DNA from: Pseudozyma flocculosa PF-1
Taxonomy: Eukaryota > Basidiomycota > Ustilaginomycetes > Ustilaginales > Ustilaginaceae
Direction: 5' to 3'
Assembly (NCBI RefSeq): GCF_000417875.1
Contig: NW_006920879.1
Location: 374,130 to 438,129, forward strand
Length of the DNA: 64,000 bases
Part shown: positions 1 through 11,900 of the stretch, one piece after another
Numbering within the stretch: position 1 is the first letter of the stretch
Layout: the number at the start of each line of letters is the position of its first letter
Notes under the pieces: generated by a model
Databases searched by the model: none
Seen by the model: only the letters and a program-made list of their open reading frames with translations
What the model was told of the DNA's origin: nothing
Made by a program: the position numbers and the translations under genes

Positions 1-3000
1 GCGGGGAAGTGCGCATCGCCTTCGGGTCGCGCTTGCCGCCAGGCTCGCGGTCGCCAGACGTCTCCCTGCGTCGGCGCCTCGGCGCCAGGTGCCGCTGGCA
101 CTGACGAGCGCTGGACATCTGACCTGCGCTGAGAGTCTGCCGCCTCTTTGGGGCTGCGCCAAGAGGCATAAGTCGCCGAAGCGCCCTGCCTCGTCGACGC
201 CATACCGCGATCTTCGGTCGCACCCGGGCGAGTGGCTGGCTGGGCACGCTTGCTCTGGATGCTCTCGGCGGAGCGACGCTGCTCTTCCTCTGCTGCCGCT
301 GCCTTTTGGGCTGCCTCTGCCTTGAGCCTCTCTTCGATGGCCAGTGCCTTCTGCCTCGCCCGCTCCTTCTCCGCCTGACGAGCTGCCTCCTCTTCCTCCC
401 GCCGCTTACGAGCCCTTTCGATTGCTCTCTGCATCTCCTCTTTCGAGTCCAGCGCGGCAGCGGCAGCGACAGGAGGCCTGCCCGAGGCGCCTTCGCTGTC
501 CGCTGCCTCTCTCTGGGCGGCACGAGGGCCCCATCCGGGTCTTGTCGCCGCGGGCGCGGGTGCGGGTGCAGGAGCCGGTTCTGCCGGGGCCGCCCTGCGG
601 GTCTCGACCGGTGGCGAGAAGGAGGTGCGACCTCGAGGCACAGGGACCTCTTGGGGCTGCATCGCAGGCGCACGAGCGGAAACGGCGCCACCACCCGCCT
701 GTGCAAGATGGGGAGGAAGGGGTCGGTTGACGTGGGATGGAGCTCGCGCCGCCGCAGTGGCGACCGCCGGCGAGCGTGCTGATGCTGCCGTCTGGGCGGC
801 GGCGTTGGCATCGATGGATGGGACAGCGACAGAAGCCGGTGCTGTAGCCTGTGCGCCCTCGGCGGCAGCAGGCACGCTGGCGCTCGGAGCCTTGGCAGGT
901 GCTGCAGGCGTAGACGACGCCACCACCGAAGGGCGGACAGGTGTGGGGCCTGCAGAGGCTGCGGCGGGCGGCGGCGCTGCGCCCGGGTTGAGCGATGCCT
1001 GACGCTGAGCCAGGGGTCCCCAGGCCCTCGCGGCCCGTGTGGCGGACTCGACGGCCGCAGGTGCGCCGCTCGGCGCCTCGTTGCGGTGCGGCTGGCCGTA
1101 CGACATCGGCGGCCGCCGCTGTTCGCGGGATCCGTAACCGCCATAGGAGGGCTCCCTCGCCTCGGTGGGCGATCGGAGCGAGACTGATGCTCCACTCAAG
1201 GGGATGATGACCTTTTCAGGCTTGCCGTGGGAGCGGTAAGAAGGTTGTGGGTTCTCCGAGGAAGGCGCCGCCTGCGAGAGGGCTTCCCTCGACGCTCGCT
1301 GGGGACCCCAGGCAGGCGGCTGGGCGCTTCGAGGCTTGTCGCCGCCGGTCGCCGCAGACGCCGCAGTAGGCCTGGGCGGCCAGCTGCGGTCGTGGCTGAC
1401 GTCCCGGAAGCGGTCCTCCTTGCTCACCGGCGCGCCGCCATGGCCGTCGTCCTTCCCGTCGGTATGCGTCGGGATCTTGTACTGCGTGCCGTCGGCGAAC
1501 TCGACCACCTCGCCCAGGTCCTCGTCCTCCATCTCGTCCCAGTGCTTGCCCGAGCCGAGGGCAGTGCCACGGAAGCGGTCCAGGTTCTGCAGCGCGGCCT
1601 GCTGTCTGGCCGCCTCGCGTGCGGCAGCGGCAGCCGCCTTAGCCTCCTGCTCCTCCTTGGCCTTTGCCGCCTCGGCCGCCGTCGGGAAGTCGGAGAGCAT
1701 CGAACCGGGCCGCTTCGACGCGGTGAGGCTCGAGGCGGTCGTCGCCTTGAGATTGGCCCAGGGCGCCTTGCTGGCGCTCGCCGGGCTCGCCGCTCTCGTC
1801 GCCGAAGAGCCCAGAGCGGCGTTGCGCAGGCCAGGACTCGCTCGCCCCTGAGCGGACCCGGACTCGAGACCCGCCGACATCGGTCTGGGCGAATGGTCAC
1901 GGGCCATTGTGACTAGCCGCGGCGAAGGGGCGCTCGGCGGCAGCGCCTGCAGCGTGGGCGGAGCGGCTGCGATCGGCGTCGCAGCATTGGAGCTCGCCGG
2001 TTTCGGGCTAGGTGCCGCAGCCGCAGGAGGGGCCGTAGCCGGAGCGGATGCCTCGGACGGGAGCGGTCCCGCGGCGGCGGTTGCCGAAGCGGTGGAGCCG
2101 GCACTCGGGGAAGGGCTCATCTTTGCCGCTGTGGGGGGCGTCTTGGTGGCCCATCCTGCCGGTTGCGGCTTTGGTACGCTCGAAAGCTTGGCCGAGGTGA
2201 GGCGCGACGCTGACGACGGGGACGATAGCCGGACCACTGCCAGTCGGGAAAACGACCGACACAGGAGCGAGCGAGCGAGAGGGCGAGTCTGGTAAGCCCA
2301 TCGTGACTTCGTCTGCAGGTATGGGCGGCGAAAGTGCGCTTCCAAGTCATGGTGCACTCACACGAAGCACCTGCCGACATGGGCGAGGCAGGACCACCGA
2401 GCTTGGTGGCGGTAGGAGACGCGGATCCCGGCGAGGGACTCGCCTTTTCAAGAAAGCGCTTGTTGACGTTGAGGGAGGTGAACTTCTTGGCATGCAGCCC
2501 ATGCGCCGAGGCTGACTGGTGAGCCGCCCCCGTCGAAGGCAGCGGCGGACTGGACGACGCTGTGGCTGTGGCGGTGCCGGTGCCGTGTCCGCCTTCGTCC
2601 TTGTCGGCCGACCCGTTGGCAGTGGCTGCCCCTGATTCGGAATTGGAGCTGGCCACCGCCGCGGCCTGGGCGCCGCCATCGGTCTGCGACGAGAACTGTT
2701 GGCCTCTCCCATCGCCTGCGTCCGCCGTGGCTGCTGCTTCCGCCGTGACGCTCCCTCCCGCGCCCTTCAGGCCGTCTTCGCCCTTGGTGGCGGGAGAGGT
2801 TACCTCATCAGCAACCGCCGAATGCTCTGCTTGGCCAGTCGAGCTTGGTTGTGACTGAGGCTGGGTCTCTGCGGGGCTGCTGTTTGCTGCTGCGCCCGGC
2901 TCTGCGGTAGCTGCGAGGGCGGGCTGGGATTCGCCTTCCGGCGAGTGTGTCATGGACGCCGGAGCGGGCGCATTGCCGTCGTGCTGAACAGCGGCGGGGG

Positions 3001-3031
3001 CTGAACCATCGGCTGGTGGGTCGTTGTTCAT
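1..3031 (-). CDS. Low-complexity protein of unknown family (partial, 3' end outside window)
   Basis: I do not recognise the family. The ATG is at 3031-3029. Exon 1 (3031-2362) encodes a Pro/Ala/Ser/Thr-rich disordered start carrying the short non-repetitive block KKFTSLNVNKRFLEK. A GTGAGT donor at 2361 and a CAG ending at 2210 join it in frame to exon 2 (2209 to beyond the edge). Exon 2 is open on the minus strand to base 1. It holds other conserved-looking islands: PKPQPAGWATK, SMLSDFPTAAEAAK, and GKHWDEMEDEDLGEVVEFADGTQYK at about 1490-1560. A charged helical stretch near 300-460 is rich in Arg, Glu and Ala (EEMQRAIERARKRREEEEAA) and probably forms a coiled coil. At least about 960 residues lie in the window. 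No membrane segment or signal peptide is visible. The islands of acidic and aromatic residues in disorder suggest a scaffold or RNA-associated protein, which is inference only. Confidence 0.7.
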
Positions 3032-3831
3032 TTTTCGGTGAGGGGGTGTTCGGGCCGGCTACCTGTGCACATCAGGACCGTGTCTGTTGCACAAGTTTCG
3101 TCGTGGTGCGTGGTGATGACGACCCAGTGATGGCCCTGACGGATCGGTCTTTTGCGCTCTCGCTCTGGTTGGGCGATGCGAGGTAGACTGCCGTGTACAG
3201 CGTTCAGGACTATCGTTGGAGCGGAGGGCCGTCCGACCAGGCACGAGGCAGGCGGGAAGGGACCAAGGTGGTGGTTGAGAGCAGCAGTCGGTCCAAGGGT
3301 CGCCAGTCGAGTGCAGGGAGGAAGTGATGCGGCAAGGGGAGCGACGTGAGCGCAGACGGGAAGGCGTGCCTTACAGGCCGTGTGCAAGGATGGTTGGAGC
3401 CAGGGGGCGTCGTCGATGGTGCTGTCGTCGTCGCCGCCGCTGTTGCTGCTGTCGTCGTCGTCGCCGTGATTGTGGTCCTCGTCCGGGATAATATGGCGGG
3501 GGGTCTCCTAGCTCGGGCGCTCCTGGACCATCGACGGGCACGAGTGGGTAAATCGCACGGGTCTAGGGCGTGGTTCTGCGGGGGTTGTGGCAAGAGCTGA
3601 GCTTCCGGATGAGAGAAAGAGGGAGAACGCACGAGAGAGAGAGGGAGAGAGAGGAAGAGGATGTGGAGCCGCGAGCCAGGATGAGCGGCGAGGCGAGACT
3701 CTGAATCCAAGGGGCAAAGTAGAGGAGCCAGGAGGGACGGACGGGACGACGAGCGGGCGGAGGGACGGATGGGGCGAAGCAAAGAGGTAGGTACGAGGCA
3801 GCCTAGGTTGGAGCGAGATGATGAGCCAAGG

Positions 3832-4040
3832 CTCCAGCCCTGGCCCTGGCCTTGGCCCTGGCTGGCTGGCTGTGTGTGTGTGTGTGTTCGCCCCCACCGT
3901 GGTGCGTGGCTTGTTGGCCTGCCTGGCCTGGCTGGCTCGCACCACAGCCCATCATCATCCCGGCCTTGCCTGCCTGGCGGCCTCTCGGTTGGTCACCCGC
4001 TGCCTGGCCTCGGGCCTGGCCTTGGCTGGCCTGACAGGAA
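3832..4040. repeat. TGGCC/CCTGG-rich cluster with (TG)8
   Basis: Imperfect TGGCC, CCTGG and GGCTGG units recur over about 200 bases and are interrupted by a (TG)8 dinucleotide run at 3871-3887. It lies about 350-550 bases upstream of the CSN12 start codon. Confidence 0.8.
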
Positions 4041-4156
4041 AAAGAGAAAAATTGTCGACCGAGCGGGCGGGCGTCGGGCATGCCTGGCCGCGCCGCCTGC
4101 AACAGAGAGAGGTGGCTGAGGCAGGCTGGCGAGCGCGCGCGTGTGATCAAGCCCAA

Positions 4157-4196
4157 CCCAGCCCAGCCTGGCCCAGCCTGGCCCAGCCTGGCCCAG
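4157..4196. repeat. Tandem GCCCAGCCTG repeat
   Basis: Three consecutive copies of the decamer GCCCAGCCTG plus partial copies lie 190-230 bases upstream of the CSN12 start codon. Confidence 0.85.
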
Positions 4197-4387
4197 TCGC
4201 ACGAGAGAAGGGCTCAAAGAGCCGTGTGGAGGTTCTTCGAGGCTGGTGGGACCAGCGGGCCCGACCCTCGCCCTTCGAACCCTCGTTGCTTGCTCTCCTC
4301 GACCACCGCCAACACCATCCTCCTGACCGCTCGACGACGACGACGACGAAGAAGAAGAAGAAGTCGACTCCGCATTGCCTGCTCCAG

Positions 4388-6516
4388 ATGTCGGCGCTAC
4401 AGCAGTACCTGCAGCGGCTGCGCAGCGCCTACGTCGCCACTGATCCCGACGCCGTCCTCGCTGGTTTCCGCATCGACCCGCCCACCTTCCACGCCCTCAA
4501 GGCCCATCTGACGGCAACCGTGAGACGCCGCTCCGCCCGCATACCTGCCTCCCTTGTCCTGCACATCTCAACAGGCAGGCGTCTTTGAAGCTCAACCAGG
4601 TTCTGACTCTGCTCAGCGACTCCCTCCGGCCCCCCACTCTCTGTGCGCTTGCCCGCTTGCTCTCTTCCGCAGCCTTCGCAGGATCTCACAGCCGTGGTCC
4701 TCTCCCAGATCCCCTTGGCCTCATCTCCATTTGACTCGGAGAGGTTCCAGACGCTGGTCGCAGAATACCTCTCATTCATTCGTGACCACCAGCATATATC
4801 GAACGTCATCTCTCCGTTCAGTTCGCCCTTTGCCCCGGCCTCGTCCCAAGCATCCCCTCGCCTAGAAGATGTCTACGATGCATGGGCGCTCGTGTACTCG
4901 TGCGTTCTGCCCCAAGGTCTCTGTCCATCAATATGCCGTCTACGAGCGCAAGGTCCTGACCACCTTTCGCTGCTGCTCCTCCTCTGCCCCGCCGACGCAT
5001 CCCGGCCCTACGCAGACGCGCCTCGACCTTCTTCTCGCTTCCGGATACGACGTGGTTCATCCCCACGCTGAGGTACCTCGCCGCCAGCCTCGTCTCTCTG
5101 GCCATGACAGTCGACCAGCGCATGGGTCTCGCCAAAAAGCCAAAGACGACCGACGCCGCGGGCAGGCTGTCAAAGTCGGCGGGCATGGCGGGAAACGACC
5201 GCTCCCAGGCCCGCGGCTCCGAGACAAAGCGCGCGGCCGTACTGATGCTCGCCAACCTCAGCTTCAAGGCATACTTCAAGGTGCGTACTGGGCGGATGAT
5301 GGCGGCGCTTGTCCGGACGTCGACGGTGCTGACCTCGTGACTCCGCGGACCACCTCCCCTTTCGTTCAGCTCAACAACACGAGGCTGTGCGAGACCGTAC
5401 TGGGAAGCGTCGAGAATGCGCTCAAGCTCAATCGCAGCTTTCCCGGATCCGCAACAAGGCAGCGCGACGATACAGGCGAAGCCTGCTACTCTCGAGCCGA
5501 TCGTGTGACGTATCGATACTACCTCGGTCGCCTCAGGCTCTTCCAGCACAGCATCAAGGCCGTGAGTGCGATGCAGCGTGCTTCGCGACGGGACTGCGAA
5601 TGGCGACGATATCGTTTGGCGAGCCTGACTCTCTTGCCTCCTGTGATTTGCACTCACAGGCCGCCACCCATCTGCGGTGGGCGTTCGACAACTGCCCCAA
5701 CCAGCACCTCAAAAACAAACGGTGAGAGGGTGATGCTCTCGGGCCTAGGCCGATGCTGATCGACGATCTGACCAACGAGATCCGACTTTGGCCTTGTTCG
5801 CGCGCCCCGCAGCCTCATCTTGATACCCCTGATCAGCACCTATCTGATCCTCGGACGATACCCCGACGAGACGCTGCTCTCGATCTCGTCGCTTACGCCG
5901 CAGTTCTCCGCGCTCGTCAGGAACCTGCGCCTCGGGAACGGCGCCGGTGTCAACCAGGAGCTCGACCGGCACATGGACTGGTTCCGTGTCCACGGCCTGT
6001 ATCTGATCCTCAAGGAAAAGCTGCCCATCAGCGTATGGCGGAATCTGGCAAGAAGATGGTCGGTCCACGACGAGCTTCCCCTGGCAGTCCACGAGGGGCG
6101 ATGACGAACGTGCGGAGCTCTGACGTTACGGACCGCTCCTTTTGCCTCCCCCTTCATCGCCCGATCGACAGCCTGGTCATCTCTCGCAGTGCCGCCCCGC
6201 CGTCCGCGGCGCCGCCGACGCTCGGGTTGGCGCAGCTGCATCAAGTTGCTCGGCTCGCGTGGCAGGAGCCGGAGCTCGAGGTGGAGGATGTCGAGGCCAT
6301 CCTGACCAGTCTCGTCGACCAGGTGAGCAGGGCTTCCCCTCGCCTTTCTTCTTGCCGTCTGAGCTCGCAAGTTCGCTTACGTCCGCGCCGAACCTCGCAA
6401 CCGCAACTCAGGGCTTCGTCAAGGGCTACATCCTGCATTCCAAGAACATGCTCGTGCTCCAAAAGGGACCACATCTCGGCTTTCCGCCCATCTGGAGCGT
6501 GTTCGAGGGGAGATGA
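4388..6516 (+). CDS. CSN12: PCI-domain protein Csn12/PCID2 (Thp1-like)
   Basis: Nine exons assemble in frame to 463 residues: 4388-4519, 4579-4599, 4682-4899, 5016-5280, 5370-5561, 5660-5721, 5813-6058, 6172-6322, 6412-6516. The 21-nt second exon is the least certain. Conserved PCID2/Csn12 signatures follow in order: YLAASLVSLAMTVDQR, AAVLMLANLSFKAYFK, a helical-repeat block YYLGRLRLFQHSIKAA, HLRWAFDNCPNQHLKNKRLI, then the PCI winged helix (WRNLARR, LEVEDVEAILTSLVDQGFVKGYI, SKNMLVLQK). Relatives act in the TREX-2 mRNA-export complex with Sac3 and Sem1 or with the COP9 signalosome, so a nuclear, pore-associated role is expected. The gene ends 147 bases from the oppositely oriented neighbour. 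Introns are 57-116 nt, with GTGCGT or GTGAGT as the commonest donors. Confidence 0.88.
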
Positions 6517-6663
6517 GGCACCGCGGCGCGGCGCGAGCCAATGCGAAGCAGTGATGGCGAAACGAAAAGCGATGGTGTTGGATGCGCACATGCGGACATG
6601 GTGGTACAAGACGGGGCGAGATGCTGTGGCGAGCGAGTCTATTGCAGGGACATCTGACAGCTC

Positions 6664-8157
6664 TCAGGCGAGGCTGCGTGCGAACCCGAGCGCCGGCCCG
6701 CCCCTCTGACCCGCCGAGATGGCACTGAGCGCATCCGTCCTCCCGCCTCTACCGCGGTAGCCCTGCCTGGCGAGCGCGCCCGGCTTGCCAGCGCCCTCGT
6801 GACTGGGCCCCTTTTTGGGCCTGGCGCCCGTCAGCTTCTTTGGCCTGTAGAATTCGCCACCGGGCAGGAAGGCGGGGTCGTTGAGCCCCAGCGGGTCGTC
6901 CTCGCTGCGTATCGTCGCCGCGTCGCTGCTGCCCGCCGCCTTCTTGCTCTTCTTCTTCGTCGCCGGAGCCGTGGCCGTCGCCTTGGCCGCGTCCCTGGTC
7001 GAGGACAGGCCCAGCTTCCGCTTCTTGTAGCCCCGGATCTTTGCGTTGGGCAGGCTGACGGACGGATCGAGCGGCGTAGGCCGTACCGCTGGGTCCAACG
7101 GCGTCGTATCCTCCTCCTCCTCCTCCTCCTCGCCCTGGGCCTGGGCGGCGGCATCGTCGTCGTCAAAGTTGGTCTTTTTCTTGCCGAGCGGTGCGTGGGA
7201 AGAGAGGGACCGCACAATGGTGCCGTCCGGGAGGCGGCGCATCGGCATGCCGTCGCGGCCCTTGACGATGCCGCCCTGGCGCTTGGCGCGCAGCTTCTTG
7301 CGGCGCAGACGCTCCTCGGCTTCCATCTCGGCCGTCATTGGGTCAGCGGCCTTGCGCTTAAGGATCGACTTGGCCGCCGGCGTCTTCTTTGCAAAGACCT
7401 TGGCGAAAAGCGAAGGGTCGAGGCGAGACGGTCCCGCCGCTGCCGTCGAGGCGGACGAGGAAGCATCCGCTTCGCCCTCGTCCTCGAGATCGGTGGGCTC
7501 GTCGAGGTCGGCATCGAGATCGTCCTCCTCGATGTCGAATGCATCCGACTCGAGGCCGTCATCTGGTCGGTCCACATCCTGCTCGTCGTCAGCGACCTGA
7601 GAGCTGCCCGCCGACGGCTGCTCTTCTGCCAACTCGGCCGCGGCCGTCTTTTTGCCCCTGCCCTTCTTTGCCTGCTTCCTCTCGGCGGCGAGTGCAGCCG
7701 CTTCGGCCTCCTGCTGTCGCTTTTGCAGACGCTCCTGCTCCTGCTTCTTGCGCTTCTCCTCGGCGCTATCGATGAGAATCGCGGGAATGATTTGGACGAT
7801 GGAATGATGTTAGTGCTGAGATGGGTTTGGCAACGCCACTGGGCCGTCAGCGACTCACGCCTTCTGTTCAGCCTTCTTCTGGGTTGCCTCGTTTGCGAGC
7901 TTGCGTTTGGTCGACTTGTTGCTGACCTCTTCGACGGGAGCTTCCTCGTCGTCGTCGTCGTCTTCGGCCTCGCTTCTACCTTGCTGTGGGATCGCCTTGG
8001 CCGGCGAGGTATCGGCTTGGAGCGCGCTGCCGTCTTCGCCGTCATCGTCGAACGATTTGCGCTTGGACGAGGTGGCGGTGCCCTTTGCGAGCGCCTCTGA
8101 GACGGCAGCCAGCTGGGCCTGTTCCCTGGATCCCCTCTTGCTCTTGGTTCCAGCCAT
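6664..8157 (-). CDS. Highly charged, probably nuclear protein of unknown family
   Basis: Two exons (8157-7859 and 7765-6664) join in frame across a 93-nt intron with a GTGAGT donor, a CACTAAC branch site and a TAG acceptor, giving 466 residues. The N-terminus is Lys/Arg-rich with an Asp/Glu run (EAEDDDDDEEAP). A long Lys/Arg/Glu/Gln helix follows (KRKKQEQERLQKRQQEAEAA), then a second acidic run. The most protein-like segment is DPSLFAKVFAKKTPAAKSIL followed by KRQGGIVKGRDGMPMRRLPD and GTIVRSL. Later segments are ATKKKSKKAAG and ARPKKG. Alternating basic and acidic tracts with many candidate nuclear localisation signals resemble nucleolar or ribosome-biogenesis factors, but I cannot name the family. 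The gene is tail-to-tail with CSN12 and head-to-head with the next gene. Confidence 0.8.
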
Positions 8158-8942
8158 GTTTGGGTCGCTATCGTATGCTGAGGGTGATGAGCTGGGTGCT
8201 GGTCAGAGGGAGATGCAATGGAGGGCGGCCAACGTTGAAGCTAGGGGTCGAGAAGCCTCAGGGTAGCTGGGCTGCCAAAAATTCTTGGTGGGGCCGCACC
8301 AAATCCTTACGTAAGCAGAGACCGAGGTCACGGTCAGGGTCCGCCTCCGATGCGGATCGCGGAACGCGGGCTTGACGAGAGGCCGGCCTGCGTGCCTCGA
8401 CTTGGCCGCCGCTCGTGTCCGGTCTGCTGGGCAGGCAGCGCAGGCCAGCCAGCCAGGCCAGTCCAGGCTAGGCCAGGCCGGCCAGGCTCGGGCGCTTTGC
8501 GCGGCGGCGGCGGCTGGGATGCCCATCCCCCCCGCGTCTGCGTCTCTGGTGGTCCTGTCGAGCAAAGGGAAGCGGCCAATGCCCTCCTTCCACCAGCTCT
8601 GTCATCCACACTATCGCGTTGCTCCGCGTCTTGCCCGTCCATCTTCATCCCTTTCAGCACCACGGCAGCTGCCACACATCCGATCCCTCCGCCTCTCCCG
8701 CTTGGTTGAGAGCGGCAGCACCAGCAGCACCTTTCAGTCCTCGGAACTGGATCCGGACCGTCAGCCGAGCTGGGCCCATCAGGCGGCACACTACCTTACC
8801 CTCGCACCCCCAGCTCTCTTCGCCAATAGCGCCAGGGCCTCAGGTCACAGCAGCGCTCCCAGGCCGAGCTGACTTCTGCTCCGCTATCCTACGACGGCAG
8901 GCGATAAGCTACTGCCGCAAAGAGGCCTGCACCTTGCCTGCC
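8158..8942. promoter_or_regulatory. Divergent promoter region
   Basis: This 785-base region lies between divergent start codons at 8157 and 8943. It contains a CCAGCC/AGGCC cluster at 8427-8490. The open frame running upstream of 8943 in the same phase lacks any conserved sequence and an upstream ATG, so it is read as 5' untranslated sequence. Confidence 0.6.
8427..8490. repeat. CCAGCC/AGGCC cluster
   Basis: Overlapping GGCAGGC, CCAGCCAGCC and AGGCTAGGCCAGGCC units sit roughly midway between two divergent start codons. Confidence 0.75.
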
Positions 8943-11900
8943 ATGTCCGCCACCACCAACTCACAGTCCAAGCCCGCATCCACGACCACCGCACCGCCTG
9001 GCGATGCAACGAAAGCCGCCTCCACTGGCACCGGAAGCGCCCCATCATCCAAGGTCGATCCGGCAGCCGTCGATGACGAGGCAGAGGAAGGAGAGATCAC
9101 AGAAGAGGGTGAGATCGTAGAAGAACCTGTCACCCCAAGACCCCCAGCAAGCGCACATCCCCAGCCGGAAGCGGCTGGAGCATCTACTCGGGCCCACGCT
9201 TCGCCCGTCACCCCGGAGCCTTCCCCCGCAAAAGTCGATGTGCCCGTCGTCGAGGCGTCGGTTCCCCCGTCTGCCGCACCAGCGGGGACCGAGACCTTCA
9301 CACAAGCAGAGCAACAAGCTGACAGTATTCAAAAGACATCTCAGAAGGTCAGCGAAAGCGAGAGCAACCTCCCGGCTCAGGTGGTCGACGCTCCGACCCC
9401 TGCTGCGAGCGCACAGCCACTTACCGCTGCCAGCGACACGGTCACCACCGAGGTCGAGGCTGCAGCACCGATACCGGCAGCATCCGTCTCGAGTGATCCG
9501 ACTGTTTCCGCACAAGCCGAGGTCGACGCGTCCTCTATCCAGCCTGCCCCGGCTGCATTTGTCGGCACCACCAACGCCGATGCCGCGGCCGAGCCTGACC
9601 CGCTTCACCCACCGCCTGCAGCGGATCCGTCGACAGCAAGCTTGGTGACAGCCGGACCGACGTCTGATGGGCCTGCCCAGGCTGTCGAGGCAGTCATCGA
9701 GCCGGCAACAGGCCCGACCGAGACCACAGCCGCCTCAGCGAACACAGAGTCTGAGGCTGCCGCTGGCCCGGCCGCGGAACCTGCACCGGTCAATGGAGCG
9801 GAAACTGGCCAGGTTGCCGCCAACAAACCTGTCCCGGAACATGCCGCTGGTGACGAGGCAGCGATCGTTGCCCGTCCTGAAGAGAATCACAAGTCTACAG
9901 CTGAAGCGATGGATGAAGACCCAGCTCAAGGTCCAACCGCCTCGACGGCGGATGAAGCTGCGCCGAAGCCTGCAACGCCGCCGCCGCCGCCGCCAGCTGC
10001 TGCGAACCAAGCGCCAGAGGCGCCTGCGCCTGCGCCGGCCGAGCAGACGACCGAGGACGTAGAGATGGCGGATATAAGCGCGGCTGGCGAACGCGCGGCA
10101 GCCGGCCTCGAAGCGGACAAAGCGTCGGTCGAGGCCAAGGATCTCCATTCCGACGGGCTCGATGGCGTCCACACACCGGCCCCCGCCTCAGAGGCGTCCG
10201 AAGGTCCGCAGGCCCAACGCAACGAAGAGCCCAAACCGTCAGTTGCCAAAGATGTTAAGGTGCAGCCCGACCAGATGCTGGCAGACCAGGCACAGGACGA
10301 GGATCGGGCGCAGTTGAGTTCTCATGGCCCAGCTAAGACGTCAGACAAGGATCTTGCGGCTCCCCCGACCTCGAAACCGGAGGACGAGGCTCTTGCGAAA
10401 GGCGGAAAGTCTGCGGCAACGACCGATCGGACCATCGAGGAGCTCAAAGCAGGAACATCCGCACCTCCTCATCCTGCCGAAGCAGGCCCTAAATCGACAG
10501 CGCAAGGCGCCCAAGCACTCCCGCCTGCACCTTCGGAGGCTCCCGCACCGGATCCCAGGCCGACGCGCGACGCCGCGACTGTTCCCTCACCGGCGGCCGC
10601 TAGCAAAAGAGGCGAGAACGGGCCCGAACGCACCAGACGAGCTGGGTCGGCGACTACCGGCCCGCCACCGGTGCAGCCTCCTACCCGAGAAAGGACTCGA
10701 ACACCTCAAGGTCAGACGCATCGTCAGCAACAGCCCCAGCAGCCCCAGCAGCAGCAGTCAATGCCGGCCCAGCACGTGCAGCATCCGCCGAACCACCACC
10801 ATCACCATCATCAAGCACAGCAGGTACCCCACGAGCATGTCCGCGCTTCGCGCCTGCCCATGGATGGCGTCGACCCGCAAGAGCGCGAGCGAAAGTCGCG
10901 ATCGCACACGTCGAGGCCGAACATGCCGGACAGGGAGCGCAACAGCGGCTCGGACCGGCACTCGAACCGTGATCGACGAAGAGAGCAAGAGTCCGAACGC
11001 GAGCGGCTCGAGCGTGAGAGGGAGCGAGAGAGAGAACGGCTTCGCGAATCGGAGAGGGATCGCGAGATGATGATTGCACGGGAGAACGAGGAGGCGAGGT
11101 TGATCTGGCTGTGAGTTGACGAGGATGCCGTGCACGAACGACCTAGGTGTCCTCGACGCTGATGCTGATGCTGGTTCTGACCACTTGCCCCCTTGCTCGC
11201 GCTCCCTTGCAGCTCACTGCCTGGCAACGATCATCCGCAGTACTATACCGATACCGACTCGGACTCGTGCTACGGCGATGGCGGCGTCGGCATCTACGGC
11301 ACGGACGAAGAAGACAAGGATCTGGACCCGCCGCCGCCGCTCGCGATGCAAGAGCATTACCCTCCTCCTTCCACTTCCACTCGCCTCGCCGCCGGCAGCA
11401 AGAGAAAGAGTCCTGCCCGTGCGCGCAGCGATGCGTATGGCAGCGGGCCGCATGACGCAGGTCCTAGCCGTGCGCACGCCAAGCGCAGGGCCCTCGCCGC
11501 CGCCATCAGCCCAGACTACGACCTTGCCATCCCGGCTCTACCGCTAGACGCACAGACGCGGGGCATGATCAGCATCGACGACTTCCCCGTCATCGACTCG
11601 TCGATCCGCGGCGAGCCCGAGCATCGGCCCCTGTTCAACCGCGACGCGACCTTCGGCCACTACGATGACGACGACGACGACGACGACGAGTCGCTCCCAA
11701 CTTCCGACTCCGACGAGGAAGCGTCGAGGATCGCGGCCGAGCGCAAACGGCGACATGGCAACCGTGTGGGCAATCGTGGCAACAAGCTCAGCCGAGCCAA
11801 GGGGGTGCGCTGGCATCGGCGTGGCAAGCTTGGCGGATGGACCGAAGCCCGGATGGAGAAGGAGATTGGCGACCGCGTCCGCCACCGCATCGAGACGATG

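Larger units (their letters stand above)
3032..4387. promoter_or_regulatory. Divergent intergenic region between the unknown gene and CSN12
   Basis: No coding exon is recognisable here. The region separates two divergent start codons, so it should hold both promoters. It contains a dense TGGCC/CCTGG/GGCTGG stretch (about 3832-4040), a (TG)8 run, three tandem copies of GCCCAGCCTG, and a GA-rich stretch on the plus strand at 3600-3660. No clear TATA box is visible. Overlapping ORFs in several frames are low-complexity shadows. Confidence 0.6.

Noticed and set aside
8619..8942. N-terminal extension of the disordered-protein gene
   Set aside because: It has no ATG start and is unlike the downstream protein, so it is treated as 5' leader.
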